The position numbers were made by a program, and so were the translations under genes. From NCBI GenBank assembly GCA_016946835.1, contig JACVTC010000087.1:727501-765000 (forward strand): a stretch of DNA of 37,500 nucleotides, in the 5' to 3' direction. This stretch comes from Neocallimastix lanati (nom. inval.). Taxonomy: Eukaryota; Neocallimastigomycota; Neocallimastigomycetes; Neocallimastigales; Neocallimastigaceae. This document shows positions 1-12,722 of this stretch, piece after piece (the first letter of the stretch is position 1; each line of letters starts with the position of its first letter). The notes beneath the pieces were generated by a model. It searched no databases. It saw only the letters and a program-made list of their open reading frames with translations, and was not told where the DNA came from.

Positions 1-1440
1 ATTATATTTTTTTAAAAAAAAAATATTTAGTTTTTAAAGCCTATATTATAAATATAGTATTATATACTAAAATTTTTTGTATTATATATTTATTTCAAAA
101 GGTTTTATATTATTATATTTTATTATAATTTTAAAACTATTTCCTCAATAAAAAATATATATCATTTGAAACTTAAAATGTATATATATATATATATATA
201 TATAAAACAATAAAAAGTTTTTTTTTTTTTATAGATATATATTTTTTTAAGAAATAGTTTTATTATTATTTTAATATTAATTTAATAATAAAAAAACTTT
301 TTTTATTTCATTTTATTATTATTTTGTTCATAATTTTTAATTAGTTATTATTTATTATTTATTTATTTGAATTCTAATATTTATCTTAATACTTTTTCTT
401 TTTAGTTCTTCATTTATAAGTTTAAGAATATATATATAAAAAAAAAGGAAAAAAATAATTTCTCAGTTATATGTCTGACTTTTTTTTTTATCTTTATTTT
501 TTATTGTTTTATTGTTGAAATGTATTTATTTTTTAAATATATCTATAAAAATAAAAGATAACTTAAAAAATAATAATTAATAATTAATATACTATTAAAT
601 CATAATTACACAATGATTAAATATTTTTTTAAAAAAGGGTATTAAAAATCTTTAAAAAATAATAAATTTTTATTATTTTCTTTATATATTAAAATACTTT
701 TTATTTATTGTTTTGTTTATATTTAAAAAAAAAATAAAAAAGAAAAGAAAGACAAATTAAAAAAAAAAGAAAAGAAAGAAATAAATAAAGATAATAAAAT
801 AATAATCCAAATTATTTTTTTAAATTTTCTTTTTTTCCTTTTTATTTTTTAAAGTAAAAAAGATAAAAAAAAAAAATAAAAATAAAAATAAAAAAAAAAA
901 AGAAGATAAAATTAAAATTTTTTTTTTTTTACATTAAAGATTTTTTTTTTTAAAAAAAGTTTATTTTTATTCCATTTAAAAATTTTTATGACTTTATTAA
1001 AAATAAAATATACATATTAATATACTTTTAATATATATATAAAAATATAAATATATATAATATATATATATATATGAATATTTATATTTTATTTATTTAT
1101 TTTTAATACTTTCCTTTTTTTTCTCTAAATAAGAATTAAGAGAAGAAAAAATAAAATATATATTTTTTTATTCATTCTAGTTTTATTATTTAATTATTTA
1201 AATATAAATAGAAGTTAAGTTTTATTATGAATTAAAATAAATAGTTAAGAAAAAGAAAAGAAAGACTTTATAATTTAAAATTCTTTTTTTTTTTTTTTTT
1301 TTTAATATAATTTTAGTTACTATTCATTAATTATTATTATTATTATTATTTATTAATTATTATTATTTATATACATTTTTATATTAATACTATTTTTTTC
1401 TTTCTTTTCTCTCTTTCATTTCCATATTTTTTAATTTCTA
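1..1440. other. Gene-free AT-rich stretch
   Basis: I see no gene here. The sequence is homopolymer runs of A or T, (TA)n tracts such as the one near 180-205, and TTATT-type low complexity. No reading frame has protein-like composition and there is no GC island. Confidence 0.7.
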
Positions 1441-1448
1441 TCTGAAAT

Positions 1449-1647
1449 AAATATATAATAAAAAATAATAATAAATAAATAAATAGATATAAATAAATAG
1501 ATAAATAGATAAATAAATATATAATAAAAAATAATAATAAATAAATAAATAGATATAAATAAATAGATAAATAAATAAATAAATATATAATAAAAATAAT
1601 AATAAATAAATAAATAGATATAAATAAATAGATAAATAGATAAATAA

Positions 1648-1678
<31 letters not shown>

Positions 1679-1690
1679 AATAAATAAATA
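1449..1690. repeat. 66-bp tandem repeat, about 3.5 units
   Basis: Units beginning AAATATATAATA recur at 1449, 1515 and 1581, exactly 66 bp apart. A truncated fourth starts near 1645 and decays into TAGA/TAAA microsatellite. The unit consists of AAAT and TAGA motifs. It is a simple minisatellite with no coding potential. Confidence 0.8.
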
Positions 1691-3135
1691 GACTTTTTTT
1701 TAGTTTTAATTAGAATGATTTATTAATTATTAATCATAATTAATTTTATTAAAATTAAAATTTCAATCTAAACTTTAAATATTAATAAATGAGACATTCA
1801 AAAAAAAATTGATAAAAAAAATTATCATTTTATATATAAAATATATAATATATAAAAAATATAATAAATATAAATATAGATAGAGATACATCTACATGTA
1901 ATATATATAAAAGTTTTAATTTGGCCATAATAAGCCAGAAAATAATTTGATGAGACATGAACATTAGAAAGAAGGGACATCTTTCAAATCATGTTTTTGA
2001 AATTAATAATATAAGCAAAAAAAAAGTATAAAAAAATAATAAAAATAAAAATGAATAGTAAATACTATCAAAAAATATTAAAAATATCAAGTATTTTACA
2101 AGGAATTAATCATACTAAGATTATTATTATTTTCATTATAATGATTATTATTTTCACTAAGATGATTATTATTTTAGTTGTTAGTATTACTATTAGTATT
2201 TATTATTTCTATTATCATTTCTATTATTATTAATATTAGTAGTAGTACTGGTAATATTTAATCGTTTGTTTTTATTTTTAATTAAATTTCATATTATGAT
2301 TATTATTATTATTATTATTATTTTTAAATAATAAAAAATAAAAGGAAGACAAAAAATTTAAATAAAAAAAATAAAAAAACTTTAAAAAGTATTAAAAATT
2401 AAAATTTTTATTATTTTAAATTACATTCCATTTAATTCAATATATTTATATATTATATTCTATACATTATATTATATTCTATAAATTATATAAAATATAA
2501 TTTATATTCTATAAAATTTATATTATTTGTATATATATTAATATATTACAATTAATTCTATTCTATAAAATCTATTTATTAATAAAATATGACAAATTAA
2601 ATTAAAAAAATGTTTTTTTTTAATCATAAATTTTGAATTGGCAAAATAAACAATAGAAAACAGATATATTGAAATATAATTATAATAAATGTATAAATAT
2701 ATTATGAATTGATAATCAATTGAATTTTATTTTTTTTATTTTAAAAGAATAAAAAAAGTTTTAAATTCTTTCTTCTCTTTTTATCTTATTATTCTTTCAA
2801 TTTCAAAAAAAAATATATATAAATATATATAAATATATATATAAATATTTATTTATTTATTTATTTATTCTCAAAGTTAACTTTTTTTTTTATTTGAATT
2901 CTTTTCCACTTTTTATCTATTTATTTCTTTTGTTAAACACTAATACCATTAAAATAAACACATCAACAACCATTATTCTTAATTGTATTGAAAAATTAAA
3001 AACAAAAATTAATAATTTCTTTACTATAGAATGTTTCTACTTTATAATAACTGAAATTGAAATTATAAAAAAAACAAGCCAAAAAAAAATAATTTAAACT
3101 TTTTTTTTTAATTTTTTAAATTTTTATAATTATGT
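1691..3135. other. Gene-free AT-rich stretch
   Basis: No supported gene. A slightly less AT-rich patch lies at 1918-2010 (TTTGGCCATAATAAGCCAG and following), but no frame runs through it. The short ATG-initiated frames at 2051 and 2894 encode only Ile/Tyr/Phe-rich low-complexity peptides typical of this background. Confidence 0.6.
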
Positions 3136-3139
3136 GTAT

Positions 3140-3580
3140 TTTTATTTATTACTTATTATTTATTATTTATTTAATTATTTAATTATTTAATTATTAATTA
3201 TTATTTATTATTTATTATTTATTATTATTTATTTATTTTATTATTTATTATTTATTATTATTTATTTATTTTATTATTTATTATTTATTATTTATTATTT
3301 ATTTATTATTATTTATTTATTTATTATTTATTATTTATTATTTATTATATTTATTATTTATTATTTATTATTTATTATTTATTATTATTTATTATTTATT
3401 ATTTATTTATTTATTATTTATTATTTATTTATTTATTATTTATTATTTATTATTTATTATTTATTATTTATTATTTATTATTTATTATTTATTATTTATT
3501 ATTTATTATTTATTATTTATTATTTATTATTTATTTATTATTATTTATTTATTTATTCAATTATTTATTTATTTATTGTG
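3140..3580. repeat. TTTATTA/TTTATTATT microsatellite
   Basis: About 440 bp of nearly uninterrupted TTTATTA and TTTA units with variable phase. It is a compound microsatellite without genes. Confidence 0.9.
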
Positions 3581-5265
3581 ATATTTTTGACTTATGCTTC
3601 TTTATATATTATGAATTATATTGTAATTTATGGCTAAATTGTAATTCTATTGAAATTACCATAGAATATTAGTGTATTTATATATATAGAATAAATTCAA
3701 TGGTTCAATACATCTATTTTTTCATCCTTTCATAGTGAATAATTTAATATATTAAAAGTATAATGAAATATATTCAACATAATTAAACGATATATATTTG
3801 AATGAAGTACATTGTAACCTAAATAAACCATTCATTATTATGGTTATAAATATTCACATTTATTTATATTTTATTTTAAATATGTATATTTATATATATA
3901 TATATTTACATATTTTTATATATTTATTTATATATATCTTTAAATTCATATATTTATTTATTTATATCTTTACAAATATTCAATAGTTAGTACTTAGGTT
4001 AGAATTCTTCTCTGATATTTTTTCTGTTCTATAGTATAAGGATAAAGTAATAAGAAAAGAAGAATATATAATAACTTTTTATTATATATGGAAAGACATA
4101 TTTTATAGTATTTCTTCTTATATAAATCCAAACAAAATAGAAAAAAAAATTTTTTTTTTTTTTTTTTTTTTACTTTGTTTTAAAAATATGTGGCATTTTG
4201 TACTACCTTTTGAATGATGTGTTAGTCTCATGTTCATGCTTTTTAAATAAAATATAAAAAAAAAATAATAATTGAAATAATTGTTAAGATATTTATCTTT
4301 ATATATATATACATTATGAGATATTATAAATATAAAACTATTGATATACATCATGAAATATATATTATAATTTTAAAAATATTTATATATGTATGCATGT
4401 ATATATGCATGTATATAAATATTTAAAAAAAAAAAAAAAAAAAAAAAACATGTTTTATGTGTTATTAATAATATTAAAACATAAAATTAAAATGTTCATA
4501 TATACATGAAGATATAAGAATTTAAATATTTATATATTATATATTTAATTGCACATGTATATAAACTTATAAAAGATATATTTTAATATTATTATTAATT
4601 CAATATCTTGTAAAAATCGAAAAAGGATTACCCTCACAGAGTCTATGAAAGCTTGCTATATATATTCAAACATGTGAAATTTTTTAATAAAAATTTTTAA
4701 AAATTAATTAATAATAATAATAATAATAATAATAGATTAATAATAGATAATTATGATAGATAATAATAATAAATAATGATAGTTTAGGCTTATATAAGAG
4801 ATATCAATTTTAGTTTTTGAATATTATATTTAATATTTTTTATTACTTTATTAAAAAAAAATACTAGTATATATATTATTTGCGCTGTATGAAAGTATTT
4901 TATTTATAAAAATATATTATGGTATTTTGCTATCTTGCCTTCATATATATAATAATTGATATTCTTTTATATTAAAAAATTGTTTTAAAAACACTTATAT
5001 AATTTTTTAAACTATATACCAATTATAAAATATAATATATTAAACTTATAAAAAAAAAGGAAAAACAAATAAATAAGAAATAAATAGTATTATCTCTATT
5101 CTTTATTATATGTTCCATTCATTTTGGTTATTTTTCAATTTCTTTAAATCAAAGTTTATTGAAAAGAATAGATTTTTTTAATATCATGGGTATATGAGTG
5201 AGCTGTAGTGTAATTCATTGTTCATTATTCATATTTATGTTTACTATATTAGCATCAATATAAAT
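3581..5265. other. Gene-free AT-rich stretch with small GC-richer patches
   Basis: No supported gene. Small patches of higher complexity lie at 4190-4240, 4610-4675 (with AGGATTACCCTCACAGAG) and 5185-5225. They could be worn remnants of older sequence, but none translates into a recognisable protein. At 4383-4416 the strand is a nearly perfect purine/pyrimidine alternation (repeated ATGCATGTATAT). Confidence 0.5.
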
Positions 5266-5283
5266 GATTTATGTATATATTTT

Positions 5284-5495
5284 TAATTATTTATTATTTA
5301 TTATTTATTATTATTTATTATTATTATTAATTATTATAAATATTATTATTGTTATTATTATTTATTATTATTTATTATATATTATTATTATTACCAAAAA
5401 TATTATTGTTAGTATTATTTATTATTACATTGTTATTATTATTTATTATTTATTATTATTTATTATTTATTATTATTTATTATTATTATTATTAT
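5284..5495. repeat. TTATTA/TTATTTATTA microsatellite
   Basis: About 210 bp of TTATTA-type repeats with a few G/C interruptions. The frame starting inside it encodes only Ile/Tyr/Leu low complexity. Confidence 0.85.
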
Positions 5496-5499
5496 TATA

Positions 5500-5814
5500 A
5501 ATTTCAAATTTTGTAGTTATTATTTATTATTCTAAACTTTTATTAAAAAATCTTAAAAAATTTTTTAATATTTAATAATATTAAAATAAATATTAATGAT
5601 TTTAAATCTGAATAAATGAATCATCATTATAGTTTTACCGTCTTAAAACTTTAAATTATAATATTTAATATGTTTTTATGTTTTTTTCTTATTAAAATTT
5701 ATATTTTAAAAGTTTATTTATTATAAAAAATTTTAAAATTTGTGTAAATATAAATTTTAAAAAAAATTTTTTTTTTCGTATTACATGAAATATGGATTTG
5801 ACATATATGGAATT

Positions 5815-5845
<31 letters not shown>

Positions 5846-6093
5846 TATTAATGAAAGTATCCACCATACATTAGTTTTATGTCATGTACATAAATTAATA
5901 TAAATTATTTTAAATTTTTTTATGGTAATTAAAAGGCATTCTTCTCACTCATTTTATCATAAATTTAAATTTAATATTCAGTAATATTAAATAATAATAT
6001 TTAATGAATAATAATAAATAATAGTAATCATAATAATAATAGTAAATATTAATAATACTATTGAATAATAATGAATAATAATGATATTGTATT

Positions 6094-6126
<33 letters not shown>

Positions 6127-7845
6127 ATAGAATCATAATAACATTAAAATAGCATAATAATAATAATAATAGTAAAATATGAATTATATACATTAGAGCG
6201 TAAATACTCTATGTTAAATAGACTTATATTTAATACACATAATGAAATAAAATATATATATATGTATTATTGATTAATTATATTGACTAAAAATATATGT
6301 AATAATAAATTAATTAGGCATTGATTTATTTAGTAATTTTTATGTCAACTTTAAAAAAAATAATAATAATAAAATAATAATAATAATAAAAGCTTTTATT
6401 ATTGGTTCTACTTTGTTACTTGTATATCTTTCCTTTCCATTGTTTTTGTTATTATTATTAATGTCATAACTACTAATTTGGTATTATTATGTTTACTTCT
6501 TAATTCTGTTTGTCATACATCGTCATTTTTATTAATTTATTTATTTATTTAAATATTTTTTTATTTATTATAATTATTATTATAAATTTTTATTTATTTA
6601 TTTATTTATTATTGTTTATTATTATTATATAATTAAGAATATATTACTTTAAATAGACAATATATATATTTAAAAATAAAATAAAATTTGATATATTTAC
6701 TGTTTATTCTGAATATATTATGTTGATTCTTTAAACTGAAAAAAAAACATATATTGCAGAATAATCTAAAAGGTTTAATTTCTTTTTTAATAATATATTA
6801 ATATATAGTAAATTATATTGAATTATAAAAAAAAAATGTTTGGTAGATTTATTCTTTTATGGTATAATTTAATTTTTTTTATTACTATTATATATTTATT
6901 TAATTATTTATTTAATATTTAATATTTAATATTTAATATTTATTATATATTATTTATTATTTGTTATTCATTATTTATTATTCATTATTTAATTACTATT
7001 TATTTAATTATTATTTATTTATTCAATTATATTAATATATTCTAAATAAAACCCAAAATAAATATTAAAAGTAATTTATGGTGTTGTTTAATTATAATTT
7101 TTTTATTACATACATATAATCATAATAATGATAAAAACATTCCATAAATAGTATTTATTAATTTTTTTTTTAAAAAAAAATAAAAATATATTAAATATCA
7201 AAAAAAAATTTTATTTTTTATTTTTTATTTTTTCAATTTAAATTGCCTTTCGAAATGCTAAAATACAATATGTTAACTACAGAACATAATAAAAGAAAAT
7301 CAAAATTAAAATAAAAGAAAAATATAAAAATAAAAGAAAAACAAAAAATATAAAAATTTTGTTAATAAGTCTAAAGTTAGAATTTTTAATTAGAATTATA
7401 TTATAAAGCACAGTAAGAAATCAATAAACTAATTTATCCCATTAGTTACTTATATTTCTTATATTAAACAAAATCATATATATATATTTATAAAAAAAAA
7501 AAAGAAAAGAAAAAAAAAGAATAGGACAAATAATTTATTTAATTAATAATAGATATTTTTAATTTCATTTCGTATACTATTTCGTATTTCCATTTAATTT
7601 TACCAAAAACAAACAAAAAAAAAATATTTTATTTTGAATAACTTCATTTAATAATTAACCTAAATTATATCTAATCCATAGGTTAAATTAGGATAAAATA
7701 GGAAAATCATAATAAAATAATCTTAATTTTTATGAACATTTAATAAATAAATTAAGTAATTGATATTTCATCAAACTTTTTTTTTTAAATGCCAATTTAT
7801 TAAATTAAAATAATTATTTATTTTTAAAAACAGTTACAAAAACAA
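5500..7845. other. Gene-free AT-rich stretch
   Basis: No supported gene. It contains AAT and TTTA microsatellites around 5818-5850, 5990-6180, 6540-6610 and 6895-7020. A patch at 6405-6530 is somewhat less AT-biased but shows no protein-like frame. Confidence 0.6.
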
Positions 7846-7857
7846 TAACAACTGTGA

Positions 7858-8370
7858 TTAATAATAATGATAATAATTGAATTATAAATAATTATAAATA
7901 ATAGATAATAAATAATTAAATAATTAAACAATAAATAATTGAATAATAAAAAATAATAATCAATAATCAATAATTAAAAGAATAAGTAAATAATAATAAA
8001 TAAGTAATAAATAATAAATAAATTATAATTAAATAATTAGATAATAAATAATAAATAAAATAATAAATAATAAATAATAAATAAAATTATAAATAATAAA
8101 TAAAATAATAAATAATAAAAAATAAATAATAAATTATTAAAAGAATAAGTAGAATGTAAATAATAAATAATTAAATAATAAATAATAAATAATTAAATAA
8201 TAAATAATAAATAAATAAATAATAATAAAAAATAAATAAATAATAAACAATTAAAATAATAAGTAGATAAGTAAATAATAAATAATTGAATTATAATAAA
8301 TAATAAATAATAAATAATAATAAATAATAACTAATAAATAATAAATAAATAATAAATAAATAATAAAATG
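7858..8370. repeat. AATAATAAAT compound microsatellite
   Basis: About 500 bp of AATAAT, AATAAATAAT and AATTAAAT units, similar in composition but opposite in strand sense to the TTTATTA array at 3140-3580. Confidence 0.85.
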
Positions 8371-8728
8371 ATGACAATAAATAAAATTTATAAGATTTTA
8401 ATAATACCAAATTTGATTCAAATTTATATAAATTATTTAAAACTTCATATTTTAAAATTTTATATTCTATATTTTTAAAATTTCAAATTCTATGTATAAA
8501 TTAAATAATTTAAAAATTAAGTAATATATAAATTAAATAATATATAAATTAAATAATAAATATATATATAATATACTTAATATATATAGGCCGTTCTTAT
8601 TTATTTATTTTCATTCATTTGTTTTTATTTATTTATTTTTCATTCATTCATTCATTTTTATTAATGTTCATTAATAATAATTTTAAAATTCAGTATTCTG
8701 TAGAGACTTTAATATTACTATATTAATA

Positions 8729-8730
<2 letters not shown>

Positions 8731-8763
<33 letters not shown>
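8731..8763. repeat. Poly(T) tract of 33 nt
   Basis: This is the first of a series of plus-strand T runs of about 30 nt or more. Others lie at 9835-9878, 10926-10960, 11034-11077, 11892-11925, 12186-12220, 15453-15501, 25714-25752, 26128-26165 and 32166-32195. The longest A run on the plus strand is about 28 nt (28923-28950). Confidence 0.95.
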
Positions 8764-8770
<7 letters not shown>

Positions 8771-9199
8771 ATTAATATAGCCATCAATTATTGGATATTG
8801 AATTTTTTAAAATTTTTTACTTTATTTCGTTGCAGTTAGAGTACTCAGTAGTAGTAACCTTAACGTTATAAAAAAAAAAATAAAAAATAATTAATGAATT
8901 AATGAATTAATCTTTTCTTCAAAGATGTTTATTTAAGGTTATGATACATTAATTAATAACCAATGATAGATAATAATTTGAAATATTATAATATAAAAAA
9001 AAAATAACTGAACCAAAGAATTAACCATGTTTTATTTATTATTTGAAACAAATAATGAATGAGGTAGCAATGCATTTGAATAATTAGTTAAAAAGAATAT
9101 TTATATAAAAATTTTTTTATCACATCATTTATGGTGAAAAACGATGTATAATTTTTAAAGATATTATATATAATTTTTATAAATTATTAAAATAATTAA

Positions 9200-9230
<31 letters not shown>

Positions 9231-9251
9231 AAAAATGAATGAAATTATTGA

Positions 9252-9651
9252 TCATTAATATTTAATTTTTTTTATTTTTATAGACTGAAGACTTTTGTCT
9301 CCCCTATATGTTAATATGGGTGTATGATTAACTACCATACCGGTACGGCGTCGGCGCTCTCAACTCCCTATAAGCAAAGAAACTCCATATAGAAGCACCC
9401 TACGCGATTCTCAAGGGAAAGCAGAGTCCACTATAGGTGGCGTCCTTGCCATCCCAGAGGAGCTGGAAACTGTAATCCTCTCAGACAAGGCTTACGCATT
9501 GGGATTTTTTAAAGTGTTAGAAATATAGAAAACATACCTGCCTGAGTATCGTTTAACCCCTAACCTTTCACGCAAAACCCAGAGGGAAAAATCATGAAGA
9601 TTTGATATTGACGGGGATCGATCCAGAGACCTTTGTCATTAATATTTAATT
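9252..9651 (-). mobile_element. SINE-like insertion with 16-bp target-site duplication
   Basis: A 368-bp block (9268-9635), far richer in G and C than its surroundings, lies between two identical 16-bp copies of TCATTAATATTTAATT at 9252-9267 and 9636-9651. The block begins on the plus strand with T-rich sequence, so read on the minus strand it ends in an A-rich tail, as a retroposed element would. Near the minus-strand 5' end, 9614-9624 read in reverse is GGATCGATCCC, a full match to the RNA polymerase III B box consensus GGWTCRANNCC. No A box lies at the usual distance before it, so a 5'-truncated tRNA-derived SINE is my preferred reading. No frame codes for a protein. The direct repeat and GC content are seen; the SINE class is inferred. 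Confidence 0.6.
9614..9624 (-). promoter_or_regulatory. Pol III B-box-like motif in the SINE-like insertion
   Basis: The minus strand reads GGATCGATCCC, which fits GGWTCRANNCC at every defined position. It sits about 12 nt from the element's minus-strand 5' end, too close for a complete tRNA-like head. Its promoter activity is doubtful unless the flank supplies an A box. Confidence 0.4.
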
Positions 9652-9833
9652 GTTATTTATTAAATATAGTATATAATAGTATGATAGAACATAAAAATTT
9701 TTAAGAAGTAACTAAAAAAAAAAAAAAAAAAAAAGGAATAAAATAAAAAAATACATAAATATACAATAAATATACATAAATTTGATTTTCTGTTTTTTAA
9801 AATTTTTAATTTTTTTTTATTTATAATCTATTT

Positions 9834-9834
<1 letters not shown>

Positions 9835-9902
<68 letters not shown>
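9835..9902. repeat. Poly(T) of 44 nt followed by (ATT)n
   Basis: T44 at 9835-9878 runs directly into about eight ATT units. Poly-Phe and poly-Lys frames on either strand here are artefacts of this tract. Confidence 0.95.
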
Positions 9903-9903
<1 letters not shown>

Positions 9904-9976
9904 AAAATTAGAGATGATCTAATAATATTAAAATTTATAAATAGGGTTAGAATATATTTTGAAATAACTGGGAGGG

Positions 9977-10058
9977 GAGTGGGGCATTTCGCCAAATTAC
10001 ATTCCGCCAAATTGAAAATTATTAAATAAATAAATAAATAAATAAAATTAAATATTAT
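9977..10058 (+). repeat. Left terminal inverted repeat of the MULE relic
   Basis: Outside-in it reads GAGTGGGGCATTTCGCC, then ACATTCCGCCAAATTG, AAAATTATTAAA, five TAAA units and AAAATTAAATATTA. It pairs with 12723-12802 over about 80 bp with few differences, including the TAAA microsatellite part. Confidence 0.75.
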
Positions 10059-10090
10059 TAATATTGAGTAAAAACAACTTTATAAAAATT

Positions 10091-10298
10091 ATTTTGAATT
10101 AATATTTATTTATTTATTCATTTATTTATATCAATACTCCATTTAGCGAAATGCAATCTGGTGAAATGCAACATTTTAATACTACGCCACTTGGCGAAAT
10201 GTAACCTGGCGAAATGCAAGGTGTAAGGTTGTATTTTGCCAAGTGGGGTATTGATATAAATGAATGAATGAATAAATAAATAAAAATTCAAAATATGT
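10091..10298. mobile_element. Hairpin (MITE-like) element nested in the MULE relic
   Basis: The two halves form an inverted repeat. The left arm runs ATTTTGAATT, TTTATTTATTTATTCA, then ATATCAATACTCCATTTAGCG (10091-10155). The right arm is its near reverse complement (10230-10298). The short centre carries two direct copies of a (T)GGCGAAATGYAACCTGGCGA-like motif, at about 10144-10171 and 10191-10219. The same motif occurs in the terminal repeats of the surrounding transposon at 9987-10013 and 12769-12797. It is probably a non-autonomous derivative that borrowed transposon ends, or a foldback element that inserted in the MULE. It has no coding capacity. Confidence 0.6.
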
Positions 10299-10923
10299 TT
10301 TTTAAAACTTTTTATAATATTTATTTAATAATCAATATTATTTTAATATTATTTTTACAAATAATATATTTTTAATATTTTGTAAAATTATTTACAATTT
10401 TTAATTATAAAAATTATATTTAATTATATAGATATATTTTAATATTTAAATAGTAATAAAATAACAATTTATATTTAATCATAAAAAATATTTAATTATA
10501 AAGACATATAATAACATTTTGTAAAAAAAAAAAAAAAAAAACAAAAGAAATATTAAAATAATACTTAATTATAACAGTATCTTTTTATATTTTGTAAAAA
10601 ATAATATTACAATAACAATATTTTAATTTTAAAAATATATTTTTAAAGTATTCCTATTTAATTATAAGAATATATTTTAATGTTCTTAAACTAACCTAAT
10701 CCAATAAATATTAAAATACTTTAAACATTATTATATTTATTCATTTATTCTCTTTTGAAAATAATTTTTAACCATTAATAAATTATAATGATGTACGAGA
10801 GAACTCATCTGATCAATTTTCTGTCATTTCTTAATAATTTATGAATAATTAATAATAATTTTAATATTTAAATCTTTTTAAGCAATTCAATCACAATTCA
10901 ATGAAATCATTTCTAATACTTTT

Positions 10924-10960
<37 letters not shown>

Positions 10961-10962
<2 letters not shown>

Positions 10963-11029
10963 TATAAATATCATATATATATTCAAGGCTAATAAGAGGA
11001 AAGTTCAAAATATTTTGATAATAAGTATA

Positions 11030-11077
<48 letters not shown>

Positions 11078-11875
11078 CAACTTTATTACCTCATAATTCT
11101 ATTTTTGAATTTCTAATGCTCTTTTAAAATGCCATATGCAGTATTTAATATTTACATTAAGAAAAACTTTTTCTGTAGTATTAGATATGGCTTTTTCAAA
11201 ATAGCAATGAAATATTTTTAGTGTACTTTAAATACTATTATATTTATTATATTTTTTTTTTTTTTTTTTTTATTCTTTCAAATAACATTTTATAAGTTGC
11301 TTGCTTTTTATTTTTTTAATATAGAAAAGGAAGTAGTGTAAAAGCAATTTAATTCTGTAACATAGGTTCTAATTATGAATACTTGATAACTAAATTTAGG
11401 AGTAATATAAAATGCGTCATCCACAAAAATATGTTTATTTTTAGAAAATAATTCTGCTTGGAATGGAGATTGAAAAAACAATTAAATCAAGATTTATTGA
11501 ATATTATTAAAATTTTCATCCCTTTTTTTACTTTATAATATTTTGATTCATTAGGAATTTTATCAAAGGTTGTTATATCAGGAGGTAGGCTGTTTTCTTT
11601 CTTCTACTTCTTGTTACTTGGGATTTAATTGAATTATATCCAAGTCGTATAAGATTCATATCTTGAGAAATTTCATCATATTTACGTTTTATATTTACAT
11701 TAAAAGGAATTGAATTATTTGAAATTTCATCTTAAATTTTATTTTTTATAATTGATTTAGCTGATTCAAACTTATTTTCAAGATGATTATGTGAGTCATC
11801 ATATTCTAATATTTGATTCTCATTGTTTAAAACAATGAAAGATGGAGATTTATTTAATGTTTTATATTCAATATA

Positions 11876-11926
<51 letters not shown>

Positions 11927-12033
11927 AATTGTCTATCCTTTTGGATGAAGGATTAAACTTATATTCTGATTAAAATAATTTGTTCTTTTCCTCTATTAGT
12001 TTTGCTTATTTCAATTTTTTGATTATTCTCCAT
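10961..12033 (-). pseudogene. FLYWCH/MULE transposase pseudogene
   Basis: Minus-strand pieces in shifting frames together resemble one transposase. From ATG at 12033 comes a start MENNQKIEISKTNRGKEQII, then after a frameshift YKFNPSSKRIDNS. The middle of the FLYWCH-type zinc finger is missing and replaced by T34 and (TA)n. Next comes SPSFIVLNNENQ followed by DDSHNH, the likely zinc-binding His pair, with a stop codon soon after. After another shift come PPDITTFDKIPNESKYYK and NKHIFVDDAFYITPKFSYQV (about 11320-11474), which carries the first catalytic Asp. Then FHCYFEKAIS (11180-11212) has Tyr where the family usually has the second catalytic Asp, followed by IKYCIWHFKRALEIQK, which keeps the C..H motif, and NILNFPLISLEYIYDIYN near 10965-11020. 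Stops, frameshifts and the lost Asp show it is dead. Family recognition comes from motif memory, not a search. Confidence 0.75.
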
Positions 12034-12183
12034 TTTTTTTTTAATAAAAGTTTCTTATTAAATATTTTAATGATTAATTTTAATAATTTATATATATATT
12101 TAATTATATGTATTTTAAAATGAAGATTAATTATCCAAATCTAATTTTTCATTTATATTTTAATTTATTTTTTTTCTTTTTTT

Positions 12184-12185
<2 letters not shown>

Positions 12186-12222
<37 letters not shown>

Positions 12223-12720
12223 TATAACTGATAAATATAAAGTATTTATGAGATTATTTTATTTTTTAATATACTTTAAAGTATATAAAAATTTTATATT
12301 ATGATTTTAATTCATTTATAATTTTATTTTTATATTTAATAACAATTATTATTATTTTCGTCGTTATTAAAAAAAACATTATCATTAATGCTTATGAAAT
12401 TATTGGTACAAATTATATTATTTATTATTTATTATTAATTTATAACATAAAATGCTGTAAGAAAATTTTTTTTGTGTTTTTCTAAAGTACTTAAATATCA
12501 TTTTTATTAATTCATTTATATATATATATATATGTAAATAATAATAATTATTATTTATAATTTTAATTGTCATTATTATTATTAGTGACAATCCTTTTAT
12601 AATCATTACTATACTGTTTATATTATTTATTTATTTAAATATATATCTGTAAAGATTTCTCTATATGATTTTTTTTAAGTATTTAAATATTTACTTTAAA
12701 AAAATAAATATAGCATTATT
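12186..12720. other. AT-rich sequence inside the MULE, upstream of the transposase
   Basis: It holds T35 at 12186-12220, (TA)n near 12516-12534 and ATT-type repeats. I see no gene; it lies between the transposase start (12033) and the right terminal repeat. Confidence 0.5.
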
Positions 12721-12722
12721 TG

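Noticed and set aside
2051-2233. Short ATG-initiated frames at 2051, 2894, 3798 and 5264 (plus) and 4118 and 12418 (minus)
   Set aside because: Composition is Ile/Tyr/Phe/Asn low complexity, as expected from random AT-rich DNA; there are no conserved motifs or duplicated counterparts.
9828-10029. Poly-Lys/poly-Phe frames over the T44 tract
   Set aside because: They are translations of a homopolymer plus ATT microsatellite joined to the transposon end.
9977-10058. Target-site duplication for the MULE relic
   Set aside because: The 9-11 bases outside the two ends do not match; not claimed.
10901-11116. Plus-strand 71-codon frame
   Set aside because: It is the opposite strand of the transposase pseudogene, with two T tracts giving poly-Phe.
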